From positions 28,967 to 92,966 of the IMG/VR virus record IMGVR_UViG_3300047471_000729: 64,000 bases of DNA; one strand, given 5' to 3'. The stretch comes from a virus. The position numbers and the translations under genes were made by a program. How positions within the stretch are numbered: the stretch's first letter is position 1; each line of letters starts with the position of its first letter. Shown here piece by piece: positions 48,344 to 57,147 of the stretch. The notes beneath the pieces were generated by a model, which did not search any database, was not told where the DNA came from, and worked only from the letters and a program-made list of their open reading frames with translations.

Positions 48344-49700
48344 GCTGCTCCAACGAGGGGCTGAAGCTCTTACCCTTGTAGAGGAAGCGGGGATTTGTAT
48401 TGATCTTGTTTATGTTAGGGAGAAACTGGCTTGGGTTGAGCAAAAGTTAAAGCAGTCAGAATTACGACTAAAGAGCAGTGAGTTAGGCATTGCTTGGCTT
48501 GGTCGCTATGGTGATGCAATGAAGATTCAAAGTGTCCCTCAATTGAGACACATCCTTTATCAGGATATGCGAGCTAAACCATTCAAGATGTCTGAGGGTG
48601 GTGAAGAGAGTACAAACGAGGAATCCCTTCGACAGACTAATGTTGATGGTGTTGTCCATTTGTTGCGGATGCGGAGGCTGAAAAAGGCTAAAGATGTTTT
48701 GAAAGTGTTGATTAGATCTACAGTCAATGGCAAGATCCACCCATCTTTTCTGTTGCATACAGTATCAACGTATAGATCGTCTAGTGCTGATCCCAACCTG
48801 CAGAATATACCAGCCCGAGATAAAGAAATTATGGACATCTGTAGAAGGGCGTTTCTTCCCAGCCCTGGTCATATTTTGATGGAGATTGACTTTTCAGGTA
48901 TTGAAGTCGGTATTGCAGCAACTTATCACAAAGATCCTGTAATGATTAAGTACTTACAGGATGAGACAAGTGATATGCACGGGGATATGGCAGGTGAGAT
49001 TTTCTTGCTGCCCAAATTGAATACCCCTCTCAAAGAGATGGAAGGTGGGTATACATTAAGGCAGTCAGCAAAGAACGGGTTTGTCTTCCCGCAATTCTAC
49101 GGTGACTATTACGAGCCCTGCGCGCTTAATGTCGCTTGTTCCTGGTGCAAGCTACCAAAGGATGGAATGTGGAAGCCTAATCACGGTGTTGTATTTAATG
49201 GTAAACCCATAGGGGAACATTTGATATCTAAAGACATTGATTCGTTTAGTGTATTTGTTGATCACATGGAACGGGTACAAAACAACTTTTGGGGCAAGCG
49301 TTTCAAAGTATATAATGCTTGGAGAAAGACTTGGCATTCTAAGTACCAAAAGACCGGTGAATTTGAAATGAAGACCGGGTTTAGGGTCTCCGGTGTTATG
49401 GAAAAGAATCAAGTAATCAATTTCCCTGTACAAGGGGCCGCATTCCATTGTTTGTTATGGTCTTTGATTGAAATGGTAAAGCAGTTAAAGGGTTGGCAGA
49501 GTAAGGTGGTTGGTGAGATACACGACAGTATGCTGATAGATGCACATCCAGACGAGATCTCTGATATTATTCTAATGGCGCAGCAAATCTGCACGGTCGA
49601 TCTACCAAACCACTGGTCTTGGATAGATATACCTATGCGTATCGAAGTTGCTGCCTCAGAAATAGATGGTAACTGGGCTGAAATGAAAGGTGCAGCATGA
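48321..49700 (+). CDS. DNA polymerase, family A polymerase domain
   Basis: 459 residues, ATG behind GGAG. Lacks an exonuclease domain. Polymerase motifs: MEIDFSGIEVGIAATYH (motif A), RQSAKNGFVFPQFYG (motif B; R-x3-K-x6-YG), and VVGEIHDSMLID (motif C, H-D-S instead of H-D-E). TYRSSSADPNLQNIPARD is also typical of PolA. Its proofreading partner is the UDG-exonuclease at 46909, so holoenzyme function needs association of separate chains. The stop overlaps the clamp-loader start. Confidence 0.92.
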   Translation: MKMMEAYKLLQRGAEALTLVEEAGICIDLVYVREKLAWVEQKLKQSELRLKSSELGIAWLGRYGDAMKIQSVPQLRHILYQDMRAKPFKMSEGGEESTNEESLRQTNVDGVVHLLRMRRLKKAKDVLKVLIRSTVNGKIHPSFLLHTVSTYRSSSADPNLQNIPARDKEIMDICRRAFLPSPGHILMEIDFSGIEVGIAATYHKDPVMIKYLQDETSDMHGDMAGEIFLLPKLNTPLKEMEGGYTLRQSAKNGFVFPQFYGDYYEPCALNVACSWCKLPKDGMWKPNHGVVFNGKPIGEHLISKDIDSFSVFVDHMERVQNNFWGKRFKVYNAWRKTWHSKYQKTGEFEMKTGFRVSGVMEKNQVINFPVQGAAFHCLLWSLIEMVKQLKGWQSKVVGEIHDSMLIDAHPDEISDIILMAQQICTVDLPNHWSWIDIPMRIEVAASEIDGNWAEMKGAA

Positions 49701-50656
49701 GTTTATATCAAAAATATCGTCCCCATTCTTTTGCTGAGATGGTCGGTAATGAAACGCTTGTATCTAATCTTAAAGGGTTGTTGGCTCTTGATGATCCTCC
49801 ACATGCTTTTCTATTTCACGGACCCACTGGGTGTGGAAAAACGACACTGGGGAGGATAGTCGCAACCGAGTTAGGTTGTCATGAACAAGACTTTAAGGAA
49901 ATAGACACTGCTGACTTTCGTGGTATTGATACTGCTCGTACTATTAGGCATAACGCACACTATAAGGCATTGGGTGGCACCAGACGTGCCTGGCTTATTG
50001 ATGAGGCACATAAGCTGACTAATGATGCGCAAAATGCTTTGTTAAAGGGTCTGGAAGATCCACCAGATCATTGTTTTTATGTGCTTGCTACTACTGATCC
50101 TGATAAGCTTCTTGATACAATAAAGGGTAGATGCTCTGTTCACACGGTCAGTCCATTGACTATACCGAATATGGTCAGGTTAATGGTTAAGGTATGCGCC
50201 CGTGAGCATGTATCTTTACCAAAGAATGTACTAAGTGCTGTAGCGCTTAAGGCTTCACTTGGGTTTGACGCTGACAAAGTTGATATTGATAAAGCCGAGA
50301 TATGTTATCCCAGACACGCTCTTCAGCTTTTAGAAAAAGTCGTTGCGGCGGGTCCAGATGATTATATTAAGGTAATTGAAGCGTCCGACAATATAGCTAA
50401 GAATGCAGACAGGTTGGTGACATCGTTGCTTCAAAAACATCGTTGGCGTCAAGTTAGTTCGATTCTATCGATAATTCCTGAAGATGATGTTGAAATAACC
50501 CGTAGGCGTGTAATTGGTTATGCTCGTCAGGTTCTGTTGAATGGAGATGGGAATGACGTTGCTGCTGAAATAATTCATCATTTTTCAGCACCATTCTTTG
50601 ATAGTGGACCTCCTGGTCTAGCATTGGCATGTTATATGGTAATCAAAAGTGGGTGA
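49697..50656 (+). CDS. Clamp-loader ATPase (DnaX/RFC small-subunit-like)
   Basis: 319 residues. SLYQKYRPHSFAEMVGNE, Walker A HGPTGCGKTT (41-50), Walker B WLIDEAHKLTNDAQNALLK, sensor 1 YVLATTDPDKL and GRC (SRC-like arginine-finger region). C-terminal helical collar. It loads the sliding clamp encoded at 45444. Only one subunit is visible, as in T4-like minimal loaders, which also have a second small subunit not seen here. Confidence 0.92.
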   Translation: MSLYQKYRPHSFAEMVGNETLVSNLKGLLALDDPPHAFLFHGPTGCGKTTLGRIVATELGCHEQDFKEIDTADFRGIDTARTIRHNAHYKALGGTRRAWLIDEAHKLTNDAQNALLKGLEDPPDHCFYVLATTDPDKLLDTIKGRCSVHTVSPLTIPNMVRLMVKVCAREHVSLPKNVLSAVALKASLGFDADKVDIDKAEICYPRHALQLLEKVVAAGPDDYIKVIEASDNIAKNADRLVTSLLQKHRWRQVSSILSIIPEDDVEITRRRVIGYARQVLLNGDGNDVAAEIIHHFSAPFFDSGPPGLALACYMVIKSG

Positions 50657-50662
50657 CGTAAT

Positions 50663-50671
50663 CGTATAATA
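50663..50671 (+). promoter_or_regulatory. CGTATAATA promoter element before recombination genes
   Basis: ATCGTATAATATAG lies 17 bases before the GTG at 50688. No -35 hexamer. Same class as 37303 and 58937. Confidence 0.58.
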
Positions 50672-50687
50672 TAGTAGGAGATGTCAA

Positions 50688-51155
50688 GTGTCCTATGAGC
50701 AAGACATTGAGATTGATGAATCCGCTCTAGATGTAGAATGGGTAGATCATTCACGTAGGATGCTTGTGTACACAACCAATGCAGCTGAGGCACATCGCGA
50801 TATGGATTTGGCAAAGGCGCAAGTTGACTATGTTAAAGCCCGACTTGATAAAGAAGTAAGAGAAGATCCCAGGGCGTTTGGTCTTGGAGATCGTATAACA
50901 GAGGGAGCAATTTCTTCTGTAATTACTATCAATGATGAATATGATGCAATTAATCGAGACTATATTGAAAAGAAGTATCAATATGAGGTGGCCACTGGAG
51001 TTGTTAAGTCGTTTGAGCATCGCAAAAGTGCCTTGGAAAATTTAGTGAGGCTGCATGGGCAAAGTTACTTTGCAGGACCCTCGGTTCCGCATAATTTATC
51101 CGAAGAGAGGCAAAAGCGAATTAATCGATCTATTAGACTACAGAGGAGAAATTGA
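50688..51155 (+). CDS. Hypothetical coiled-coil protein
   Basis: 155 residues, GTG start after TAGGAG. Acidic N-terminus, long coiled coil (AHRDMDLAKAQVDYVKARLDKEVRED; YDAINRDYIEKKYQYEVATGVVKSFEHRKSALENLV) and basic C-terminus (SEERQKRINRSIRLQRR). Preceding SSB and RecA, it may be a recombination mediator analogous to T4 UvsY; only size, coil and context suggest this. Confidence 0.62.
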   Translation: MSYEQDIEIDESALDVEWVDHSRRMLVYTTNAAEAHRDMDLAKAQVDYVKARLDKEVREDPRAFGLGDRITEGAISSVITINDEYDAINRDYIEKKYQYEVATGVVKSFEHRKSALENLVRLHGQSYFAGPSVPHNLSEERQKRINRSIRLQRRN

Positions 51156-51341
51156 TTGGAATTTGCAATCGCAATCGTGGTTGTGGGTTTAGCCGCCTTG
51201 CCTTTCTATGTTTTTGTATTGGCTAAGTGCGCAGCATCGGGTTGGGCCGCTGGGACGATATCTTATCTGTCCTATACACGGAGGAAACAATCTAATGGCA
51301 AAGAGTCGCTTCACGAGTTTCAAGGACAAGATTGTCTTTAA
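51156..51341 (+). CDS. Small membrane protein
   Basis: 61 residues from a TTG right after the previous stop, with GAGGAG upstream. One hydrophobic helix (FAIAIVVVGLAALPFYVFVLA). The rest overlaps the SSB gene start in another frame. Not recognised. Confidence 0.5.
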   Translation: MEFAIAIVVVGLAALPFYVFVLAKCAASGWAAGTISYLSYTRRKQSNGKESLHEFQGQDCL

Positions 51342-52446
51342 CGCTACTCAACAGCGTAACAAGGCAGCAAATTACGGTCATTTATCCATCCCGCGAGGAT
51401 TTACGGTCTTCAAGGAAGAGCCCGGTTCCCGCATTTCTATTGATATTATGTCTTATGTTGTCACAGACCCCAACCATCCAGATAAGGATGAGACAACGGG
51501 TAGTGCTGAAAAGGGTGGTCTTTGGTACCGTCGCCCTTACAAGTTGCATCGTAATGTTGGTGCTGATAAGTCATCGGTTGTCTGCCCCACAAGTATTGGG
51601 AAGAAGTGTCCGATTTGCGAGTATCGGTCAAAACTTCTTTCTGATGGTGTGGATTGGAAAGATGATGCAGTAAAGAACGCCCGTCCCAGTTCGCGGTCAC
51701 TTTATTTGATTATTCCCAAGGATAACAAGAAGTTTGAAGAGAAACCGCATCTTTGGGATATATCGGACTTTCTGTTCCAGGCTAAGTTGAATAATGAGAT
51801 TGAGGAAAACCCTGATGAGCTTGGGGATTTTCCGCATCCTGCTAATGGGTTGACGTTAAAGATCCGATTCTCTGAAGAGAAGCTTGGTGGGAACACGTTT
51901 GCGGAAACCTCGCGCATTGATTTTGAACAGCGTGGGTATGCTTACGATGATGCCACTATTGATGCACTGCCCTCACTTGACGAGGTCGTTACAATTAAGG
52001 ATTACAAGGAAATCCAAAAGATGTTCCTTGAGGGTGGGGATGATGATGAACCAGAGGAAGAGAAACCAGTTATTCAGGTTACTCGTATCTCTGCGCGAAC
52101 CGCACCCGCGCGAACTACACCAATAAGAACTGTTGTTGTACCTATAGAGGAAGAGACCGAAGAGGAACCAGAGGAGGAGCCCGAAGAGCCCGAAGAGGAG
52201 ACACGTACGCCTTCTGTTTACCGTAGGCCTACACCGGTAGCGAAACCTGCAGAAAAGCCCGCAGCAAAGCCTCTAACACGTGGAGCGCCTCCGCCTGCTG
52301 CTCGTCCTGCTAAGGTAGCGGCCCCAGCTGAAGCTGGTACTTGTCCCCACGGATTTGTATTTGGTGAGGAATGCGATAAGCACGATCAGTGCGAAGATTG
52401 TCCAGTTTGGACTGATTGCTACAATGCGAGTGGAAAAGCAGCATAA
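51295..52446 (+). CDS. Single-stranded DNA-binding protein, gp32-like
   Basis: 383 residues from the ATG behind GGAGG. Residues ~30-235 resemble the T4 gp32-type OB-fold core: LHRNVGADKSSVVCPTSIGKKCPICEYRSKL includes the zinc knuckle CPIC, and LYLIIPKDNKKFEEKPHLWDISDFLFQ. An acidic segment (DDDEPEEEKP, EEEPEEEPEEPEEE) would normally be the C-terminal protein-interaction tail. Here it is followed by a Pro/Ala linker and a second cysteine module, CPHGFVFGEECDKHDQCEDCPVWTDC, which is unusual. It protects ssDNA during replication and recombination. Confidence 0.78.
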   Translation: MAKSRFTSFKDKIVFNATQQRNKAANYGHLSIPRGFTVFKEEPGSRISIDIMSYVVTDPNHPDKDETTGSAEKGGLWYRRPYKLHRNVGADKSSVVCPTSIGKKCPICEYRSKLLSDGVDWKDDAVKNARPSSRSLYLIIPKDNKKFEEKPHLWDISDFLFQAKLNNEIEENPDELGDFPHPANGLTLKIRFSEEKLGGNTFAETSRIDFEQRGYAYDDATIDALPSLDEVVTIKDYKEIQKMFLEGGDDDEPEEEKPVIQVTRISARTAPARTTPIRTVVVPIEEETEEEPEEEPEEPEEETRTPSVYRRPTPVAKPAEKPAAKPLTRGAPPPAARPAKVAAPAEAGTCPHGFVFGEECDKHDQCEDCPVWTDCYNASGKAA

Positions 52447-53486
52447 TGACAGCATCACCTGATCTTGCACAACAAGTAGAGGCTAGGTTAAAGAAGCCTC
52501 TTGTAAGGCGTTCCCCCTTAGCAGGTACTGAGCACGTTATCTCCACAGGATCTACTTTGCTTGATATGGCAATCTCCGGTGGTCGCTTTAAAGAAGGCGG
52601 CCTACCGGGTGGGATCCTGGTTGAGATCTTTGGTCCTTCCAGTTGTGGCAAGACTGTGATGTTGTGTGAACTTGCGGGCGCTGTGCAACGCAAGGGTGGT
52701 AGGGTAATGTTTCGTGATCCGGAGGCTAGACTAAATGCGCAGTTCGCTAAGTTGTTTGGGTTTAAGGTTGAAGATTGCGACTACAAGCAACCTGATACGG
52801 TGCCTGAATTATTTGAGCCAGTCAGAAGTTGGAATCCTGAGTCCGAGAATGGCACGATTAATGGTGTCTTTGCGGACTCGCTTGCAGCGCTATCAACTAA
52901 GATGGAAATGGAGGATGCAGATAAATACGGGATGCGTAGAGCAAAAGAATTTAGTGAAGAATGCCGGAAAACGTGTCGAATCCTGACCCAGCGCAATCTA
53001 TTGATGGTTTGTTCTAATCAGGTTAGGCAAAATATTGATACAAACCCCTTTGCCGAAAAGTATACCAGTCCCGGTGGCGTCTCCATTGGCTTTTATTCAA
53101 GTCTGAGGTTGCGTTGTCATACACCAAAAAAGATTGGGATTGAAAAAGATATTGGCAAGAGTAAGTTTAAGCGGGTTGTAGGTGTTGAAACTTCAGTTGA
53201 AGTGTATAAGAGCAGCCTGGATGTTCCATTCCGTACAGCACCATTGTATATCATGTACGACTTTGGCATAGACGACATCCGCGCTAATTTAATCTACAAT
53301 AAGTCGATAGTGGGCTCCCAAACGTATAATATTGGTGAAAGAAGGTTGCATACTGGTCTTGATAAATCTATTAGAATAGTCGAAGAAGAGGGACTTGAAC
53401 CAGAATTAAAGAAAGAGACTATTCAATTATGGCACGAAGTTGAAGAGAAGTTTAAGATAAATCGCAAACCAAAGAGGCGAGAGTGA
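52446..53486 (+). CDS. RecA/UvsX-like recombinase
   Basis: 346 residues; ATG overlaps the SSB stop (TAATGA). Walker A FGPSSCGKT (62-70), the catalytic RDPEARL strand, Walker B NGVFADSLAAL and MVCSNQVRQN, with L2-like PGGVSIGFYSSLRLR. The family's ATP-cap and C-terminal regions are recognisable (VYKSSLDVPFRTAPLYIMYDFGID). It catalyses strand exchange on ssDNA coated by the SSB. Confidence 0.92.
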   Translation: MTASPDLAQQVEARLKKPLVRRSPLAGTEHVISTGSTLLDMAISGGRFKEGGLPGGILVEIFGPSSCGKTVMLCELAGAVQRKGGRVMFRDPEARLNAQFAKLFGFKVEDCDYKQPDTVPELFEPVRSWNPESENGTINGVFADSLAALSTKMEMEDADKYGMRRAKEFSEECRKTCRILTQRNLLMVCSNQVRQNIDTNPFAEKYTSPGGVSIGFYSSLRLRCHTPKKIGIEKDIGKSKFKRVVGVETSVEVYKSSLDVPFRTAPLYIMYDFGIDDIRANLIYNKSIVGSQTYNIGERRLHTGLDKSIRIVEEEGLEPELKKETIQLWHEVEEKFKINRKPKRRE

Positions 53487-53659
53487 GTGACCAAGGTAGA
53501 ACAACCAGATATATTTACGCGGCAGGGTCCCTGGTTGAAGCTGACTTAGGGTCCAGATATAATTACTTGTATTTCTTTATTGGAGTTTTGATCGTGGCAG
53601 CAATAGGAGGTGGATTGTATGTAGGAACTTACGTAGTGTCTGCGTGTTTTTCGAAGTGA
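53483..53659 (+). CDS. Single-pass membrane protein
   Basis: 58 residues from a GTG overlapping the RecA stop, with AGAGG upstream. Hydrophilic N-terminus (SDQGRTTRYIYAAGSLVEADLG) and a hydrophobic helix (YLYFFIGVLIVAAIGGGLYVG). It fills the gap between RecA and the next gene. Confidence 0.55.
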   Translation: MSDQGRTTRYIYAAGSLVEADLGSRYNYLYFFIGVLIVAAIGGGLYVGTYVVSACFSK

Positions 53660-53670
53660 AGGAGGAATAG

Positions 53671-54102
53671 ATGGAGAAGCGTCGTCTAGATGATCTGTGG
53701 GCCTATGACAAGTTCAGTCGTGCAGTAAAGGAAGAGCACGGCCTTGATCCTAGGAGCCACATTCGTTACCTTGAAGACCGTCGCGGTTGTTGCGTTGTTC
53801 TCGTCGTAAAGAAAAGCTCTTATAGCTGGGCTATCGACGAGGGCAATTTCAATTGGCTAGTCAACCTGCAGCGTCGCAATCGTGTAGACCAGACTTATGT
53901 TGCTCTGGTTGAGGATTGGGATAATGGAGAGATCATCAACTATGACACTGCGTTGAATGTTGACAGTCGCCTTCGCAATGTCCCACCCAATAACGGTGAT
54001 GACGGAGGCACTTATTGGTGGGTGGACGAGAATTTCACCCCCAGCGGTGGTACCGGTGGTGTGCTGAGTAGGGGTCGCACCCTCACGAAGTCGCCGTTCT
54101 AA
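53671..54102 (+). CDS. Hypothetical protein
   Basis: 143 residues, ATG after AAGGAGG. Charged and aromatic: MEKRRLDDLWAYDKFSRAVKEEHGLD, VVLVVKKSSYSWAIDEGNFNWLVNLQRRNRVDQTYVALVEDWDNGEIINYD, then a Gly/Thr-rich tail. GC-richer than neighbours. The middle beta-alpha pattern could be a nuclease-like fold, but no catalytic residues are evident. Adjacent to a PDDEXK nuclease gene. Confidence 0.65.
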   Translation: MEKRRLDDLWAYDKFSRAVKEEHGLDPRSHIRYLEDRRGCCVVLVVKKSSYSWAIDEGNFNWLVNLQRRNRVDQTYVALVEDWDNGEIINYDTALNVDSRLRNVPPNNGDDGGTYWWVDENFTPSGGTGGVLSRGRTLTKSPF

Positions 54103-54621
54103 ATGAAGGCAGGTTCCGGTAAAGGTAAAGGGGCAGCTTTCGAGCGTGAAGTCTCTCGAAGGCTGTCCCTTTGGTTATCGGAGGGTAAGCGAGATGATCT
54201 CTTGTGGCGCAGTGCTATGAGTGGTGGTCTCGCTACCTTACAATATAGAAAAGACAAGATAAATTTAACACAATCTGGAGATCTGAGTGCGGTAGGGGAA
54301 GGTGCGTACGAATTCTGTGAAAAGACCTTTGTTGAATGTAAGCACTATCAGGATTTGCAGATAGGCCGTTCCATTGTAAATAAGACAGGTGGGTTGATTA
54401 CCTTCTGGAAGATAGTGGTTAGGGAGGCTCGTAAGTATGATAAACGACCTCTGTTGATTGCAAAGCAGAATAGGTATCCCACTATTGTAGTCACTGATAC
54501 AAGGCATCCTCGTCTCTGGTTAAACCCTATTGTAACAGTGGACCACTGGGAAGTGCCTGCCTTCGTATATAATTTTGACAGTGTTACAAGTGTACGTAGA
54601 CCGCTTAGGAGAGGTAATTGA
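54103..54621 (+). CDS. PD-(D/E)XK nuclease, possible Holliday-junction resolvase
   Basis: 172 residues, starting directly after the previous stop. GKGKGAAFEREVSRRLSLWLSEG with the catalytic Glu in helix 1, QSGDLSAVGE with Asp and FVECKHYQ with E-x-K form the PD-(D/E)XK active site. Size and order agree with phage resolvase-like nucleases that trim replication and recombination intermediates. In the recombination block with RecA and SbcCD. Confidence 0.75.
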   Translation: MKAGSGKGKGAAFEREVSRRLSLWLSEGKRDDLLWRSAMSGGLATLQYRKDKINLTQSGDLSAVGEGAYEFCEKTFVECKHYQDLQIGRSIVNKTGGLITFWKIVVREARKYDKRPLLIAKQNRYPTIVVTDTRHPRLWLNPIVTVDHWEVPAFVYNFDSVTSVRRPLRRGN

Positions 54622-54622
54622 A

Positions 54623-54820
54623 ATGGATATTAACTTGAAGAATGCTTATACAAAACTTATCAATAAGCATTATTCAGCGGTTCAAACCGACACGCTTCTA
54701 GGTAATTGCGCAGATGATGATAAGTTTCTTAGACTTGAAAGAACTGCCAAACAATTCTGGGCAGACTATCACGAAGCTGAAAAAGAATTTCTCGCATTGT
54801 TGGAAGGAAAGGGTAATTGA
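54623..54820 (+). CDS. Small hypothetical protein
   Basis: 65 residues from the ATG behind AGGAGAGG. Helical (KNAYTKLINKHYSAVQTDTLLG; AKQFWADYHEAEKEFLALLEGK). Not recognised. Confidence 0.6.
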   Translation: MDINLKNAYTKLINKHYSAVQTDTLLGNCADDDKFLRLERTAKQFWADYHEAEKEFLALLEGKGN

Positions 54821-54821
54821 A

Positions 54822-55100
54822 ATGGACGACGAAAAGAAAGTAATGATTCCAGTCATTCAATTTGGTGGGATGCGCCCGCCGCGTATCCGTGGCCCCGGTG
54901 AGGAGCTAAGCCGCCGCATGGGTGAAGGCTTTTCAGAGGCAATGGGTGATGAGGCGATTCGGGCTGACTTGGTGCTGGAAGTATTGGCCGTTTGGGTCAC
55001 CGCACTGATTAAGGTACATCCGTCATGCCAGGAATATCTGGAAGGGTTCTTTATGGAGACGCTGGCGAATAGTTTATCCGAAGGTAATTCTATTCAATAG
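54822..55100 (+). CDS. Small hypothetical protein
   Basis: 92 residues, start one base after the previous stop, behind GGAAAGGG. VIQFGGMRPPRIRGPGEELSRRMGEGFSEAMGDEAI then a hydrophobic helix LVLEVLAVWVTALIKVH. Locally GC-rich. Not recognised. Confidence 0.6.
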   Translation: MDDEKKVMIPVIQFGGMRPPRIRGPGEELSRRMGEGFSEAMGDEAIRADLVLEVLAVWVTALIKVHPSCQEYLEGFFMETLANSLSEGNSIQ

Positions 55101-55109
55101 AGTAGGTGG

Positions 55110-55346
55110 ATGATGACTGATCTAAGTGGATTCACGTTATTTAAGACAGGTGGGCGTTGGCAATTGTCAACTCGGCAGGAAGGACGTGATGGTTGGGATG
55201 TCCGATTCATAGGTAATGAGCTTGCACAGGATATTTTTGAGAAGATCGCTACTGGTGTAGAACTTCCACCGGTTGTACATAGGAAAGTATTAGCATTATC
55301 ACCGGATCCTATTGTAGCTAAGCCTAAGTTTGTTCGGGGAAACTAA
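55110..55346 (+). CDS. Small hypothetical protein
   Basis: 78 residues, ATGATG start. GFTLFKTGGRWQLSTRQEGRDGWDVRFIGNELAQDIFEKIATG looks like a small beta-hairpin plus helix. The stop overlaps the SbcD-like start. Not recognised. Confidence 0.6.
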   Translation: MMTDLSGFTLFKTGGRWQLSTRQEGRDGWDVRFIGNELAQDIFEKIATGVELPPVVHRKVLALSPDPIVAKPKFVRGN

Positions 55347-56317
55347 TGTACCTGCTCTTTACCGACACCCATTGGGATGACAATCCTGTTAATGAATACC
55401 GGTGGCAGATCTTTGATAAAATCGAAGAGATTAAGACTCAATACCCGATTACCCACACGTTTAATCTCGGCGATGCGGTTGATCGTAAGGATAGGTTTAC
55501 TGGTGCTTTTGTCAATCGTCTGTTTGAGCATCTTAAACAAGTGGCACCCATAACAATACTTCGTGGTAATCATGATACCACGCTTCGTCCTCCTAATTAT
55601 TTTGATTTTATGTCTGAGGAGTTTCTCAGATCCAAGATCAACTATGTGGCAAAACCAGTCCCGTTCAATGATGGATTACTATTGTTACCATTCTCTGCAA
55701 AGCCAAAAGAAGATTGGAAGGGACTCAATTTTAGGGACTACAAAGCTGTATTTATGCACGCTACAGTCACCGGTGCTATCATTGAAAACGGGCAAGTAAT
55801 GGAGAACCGAGGGTTCCCAATGATACCCGGTGATGTAAAGTTTTATAGTGGTGACGTCCATGTACCACAAGACGTTCGCAATATTACTTATGTTGGTTGT
55901 CCTTACCCTATTAAGTTTGGTGATAGGTTTCCCTGCCGTATATTACTTCTTGATGAAGATACTTTTCTCATAATGGAAGAGATCAAACTAACCCCTCCAC
56001 GTAAGCTCATGGTTGATATTAGGGATATTGAAGGGTTAGAAAAGATAAGAGTAAGGCAAGGTGATCAAGTAAAGATACGATTTTCCTGCAATCCTGCTGA
56101 TATAGATTCCTTTGGACAGACCGAAGCTGCAATCTTGCGGTGGGCAAAAGAGCGTGGGGTAACGATCGCCGGTACAGAAGTGATCGTAAGCTCCACGTAT
56201 AATAGGGATGTAGACACCAATCAGACACCTGAAATGATACTTAGGCGGTTTGCCGAACATGAAGGATTGACTGATGATATGCTTGGGGTTGGATTGATTA
56301 TGTTGAAGGAGATGTAG
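55346..56317 (+). CDS. SbcD/Mre11-like nuclease subunit (T4 gp47 type)
   Basis: 323 residues. Calcineurin-like phosphoesterase motifs: FTDTHWD, FNLGDAVDRKD, ILRGNHDT, MHATVTG and YSGDVHVPQ, giving the di-metal site. C-terminal ~110 residues form the capping domain. Works with the SbcC-like ATPase at 57148 in end processing for recombination-dependent replication. Confidence 0.92.
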   Translation: MYLLFTDTHWDDNPVNEYRWQIFDKIEEIKTQYPITHTFNLGDAVDRKDRFTGAFVNRLFEHLKQVAPITILRGNHDTTLRPPNYFDFMSEEFLRSKINYVAKPVPFNDGLLLLPFSAKPKEDWKGLNFRDYKAVFMHATVTGAIIENGQVMENRGFPMIPGDVKFYSGDVHVPQDVRNITYVGCPYPIKFGDRFPCRILLLDEDTFLIMEEIKLTPPRKLMVDIRDIEGLEKIRVRQGDQVKIRFSCNPADIDSFGQTEAAILRWAKERGVTIAGTEVIVSSTYNRDVDTNQTPEMILRRFAEHEGLTDDMLGVGLIMLKEM

Positions 56318-56551
56318 ATGTTAAAGGGGATCGCTGAAGAAAAGGACGGTCGCAAAGTTGTACTGATTGGCCTGTCACGTAAAAATCTAGAAATACTTAT
56401 GGCTGAAATGTTAGATACTCACATCAGGGTATCTGGCAAGGAAATGGGCATCCCCATGGATATACTCATTTTCTCTGGTGAGACCGAAGAAGTAATGTCG
56501 CTTATGATGACTCAGAAAAATACCAAGATGTATCTACATTCGGATGAGTAA
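56318..56551 (+). CDS. Small hypothetical protein
   Basis: 77 residues. A compact alpha/beta protein: KVVLIGLSRKNLEILMAEMLDTHIRV, PMDILIFSGETEEVMSLMM. Contiguous with the SbcD gene. Not recognised. Confidence 0.62.
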   Translation: MLKGIAEEKDGRKVVLIGLSRKNLEILMAEMLDTHIRVSGKEMGIPMDILIFSGETEEVMSLMMTQKNTKMYLHSDE

Positions 56552-56783
56552 GCAACGATGGGGAAATTACGGTATTAGATGGGAAAAGGGCTTCTGGGTA
56601 GTTCATATCATCTGGATGTATTATGGTGGTGATCGTCATTGGTGTTCCAGTAGTCGTATGTTAAAGCGCAGATCCAAATCATTGCCTCGATTGTTAGAGA
56701 AGATGTCTAATGCTGAAGCGGTGATGCTGTTTCCTACTGCGGAGAAATGTAATGTCATCGTTCAAACCGACTCTTTGCATTGA
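56544..56783 (+). CDS. Small hypothetical protein
   Basis: 79 residues, overlapping neighbours on both sides. Trp-rich (RWGNYGIRWEKGFWVVHIIWMYYGGDRHW) and basic (KRRSKSLPRLLEK). Not recognised. Confidence 0.58.
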   Translation: MSKQRWGNYGIRWEKGFWVVHIIWMYYGGDRHWCSSSRMLKRRSKSLPRLLEKMSNAEAVMLFPTAEKCNVIVQTDSLH

Positions 56784-57147
56784 TTTTGATGGTGTGATCC
56801 ATCATTACTCTAGAGGTTGGCAGGATGGGGCTATCTATGATGATGCTGTCCCTGGATTCTTTGAATGGTTAAAAATAACGCAGAAGCACTTTCGGATCGT
56901 TATCTATTCTTCTCGATCGGATACACCTGAAGGTATTGAATTAATGAAAGATTGGCTAACTAAACAATACGCTGTATGGCTTCGTGGAACCGGGAATGTA
57001 GGGGTCATTGAGGAGATTGAGTTTTCTAATGTTAAGCCACCCGCTTGGTTGACTATTGATGATCGAGCAATTCACTTTAAGGGTGATTGGTCTGCACCGG
57101 AACTTAGTGTTGATGCTATGCTTAACTTTAAACCATGGAATGGCTAG
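56752..57147 (+). CDS. HAD-superfamily phosphatase
   Basis: 131 residues, ATG seven bases after GGAG. LCIDFDGVIHHYSRGW with the catalytic Asp pair (D-x-D), VIYSSRSDTPEGIELMKDWL (motif II Ser) and KPPAWLTIDDRAIHF (acidic motif IV). A small capless HAD phosphatase common in phages, perhaps 5'-nucleotidase-like or acting on nucleotide-sugar intermediates. Substrate unproven. Confidence 0.85.
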   Translation: MSSFKPTLCIDFDGVIHHYSRGWQDGAIYDDAVPGFFEWLKITQKHFRIVIYSSRSDTPEGIELMKDWLTKQYAVWLRGTGNVGVIEEIEFSNVKPPAWLTIDDRAIHFKGDWSAPELSVDAMLNFKPWNG

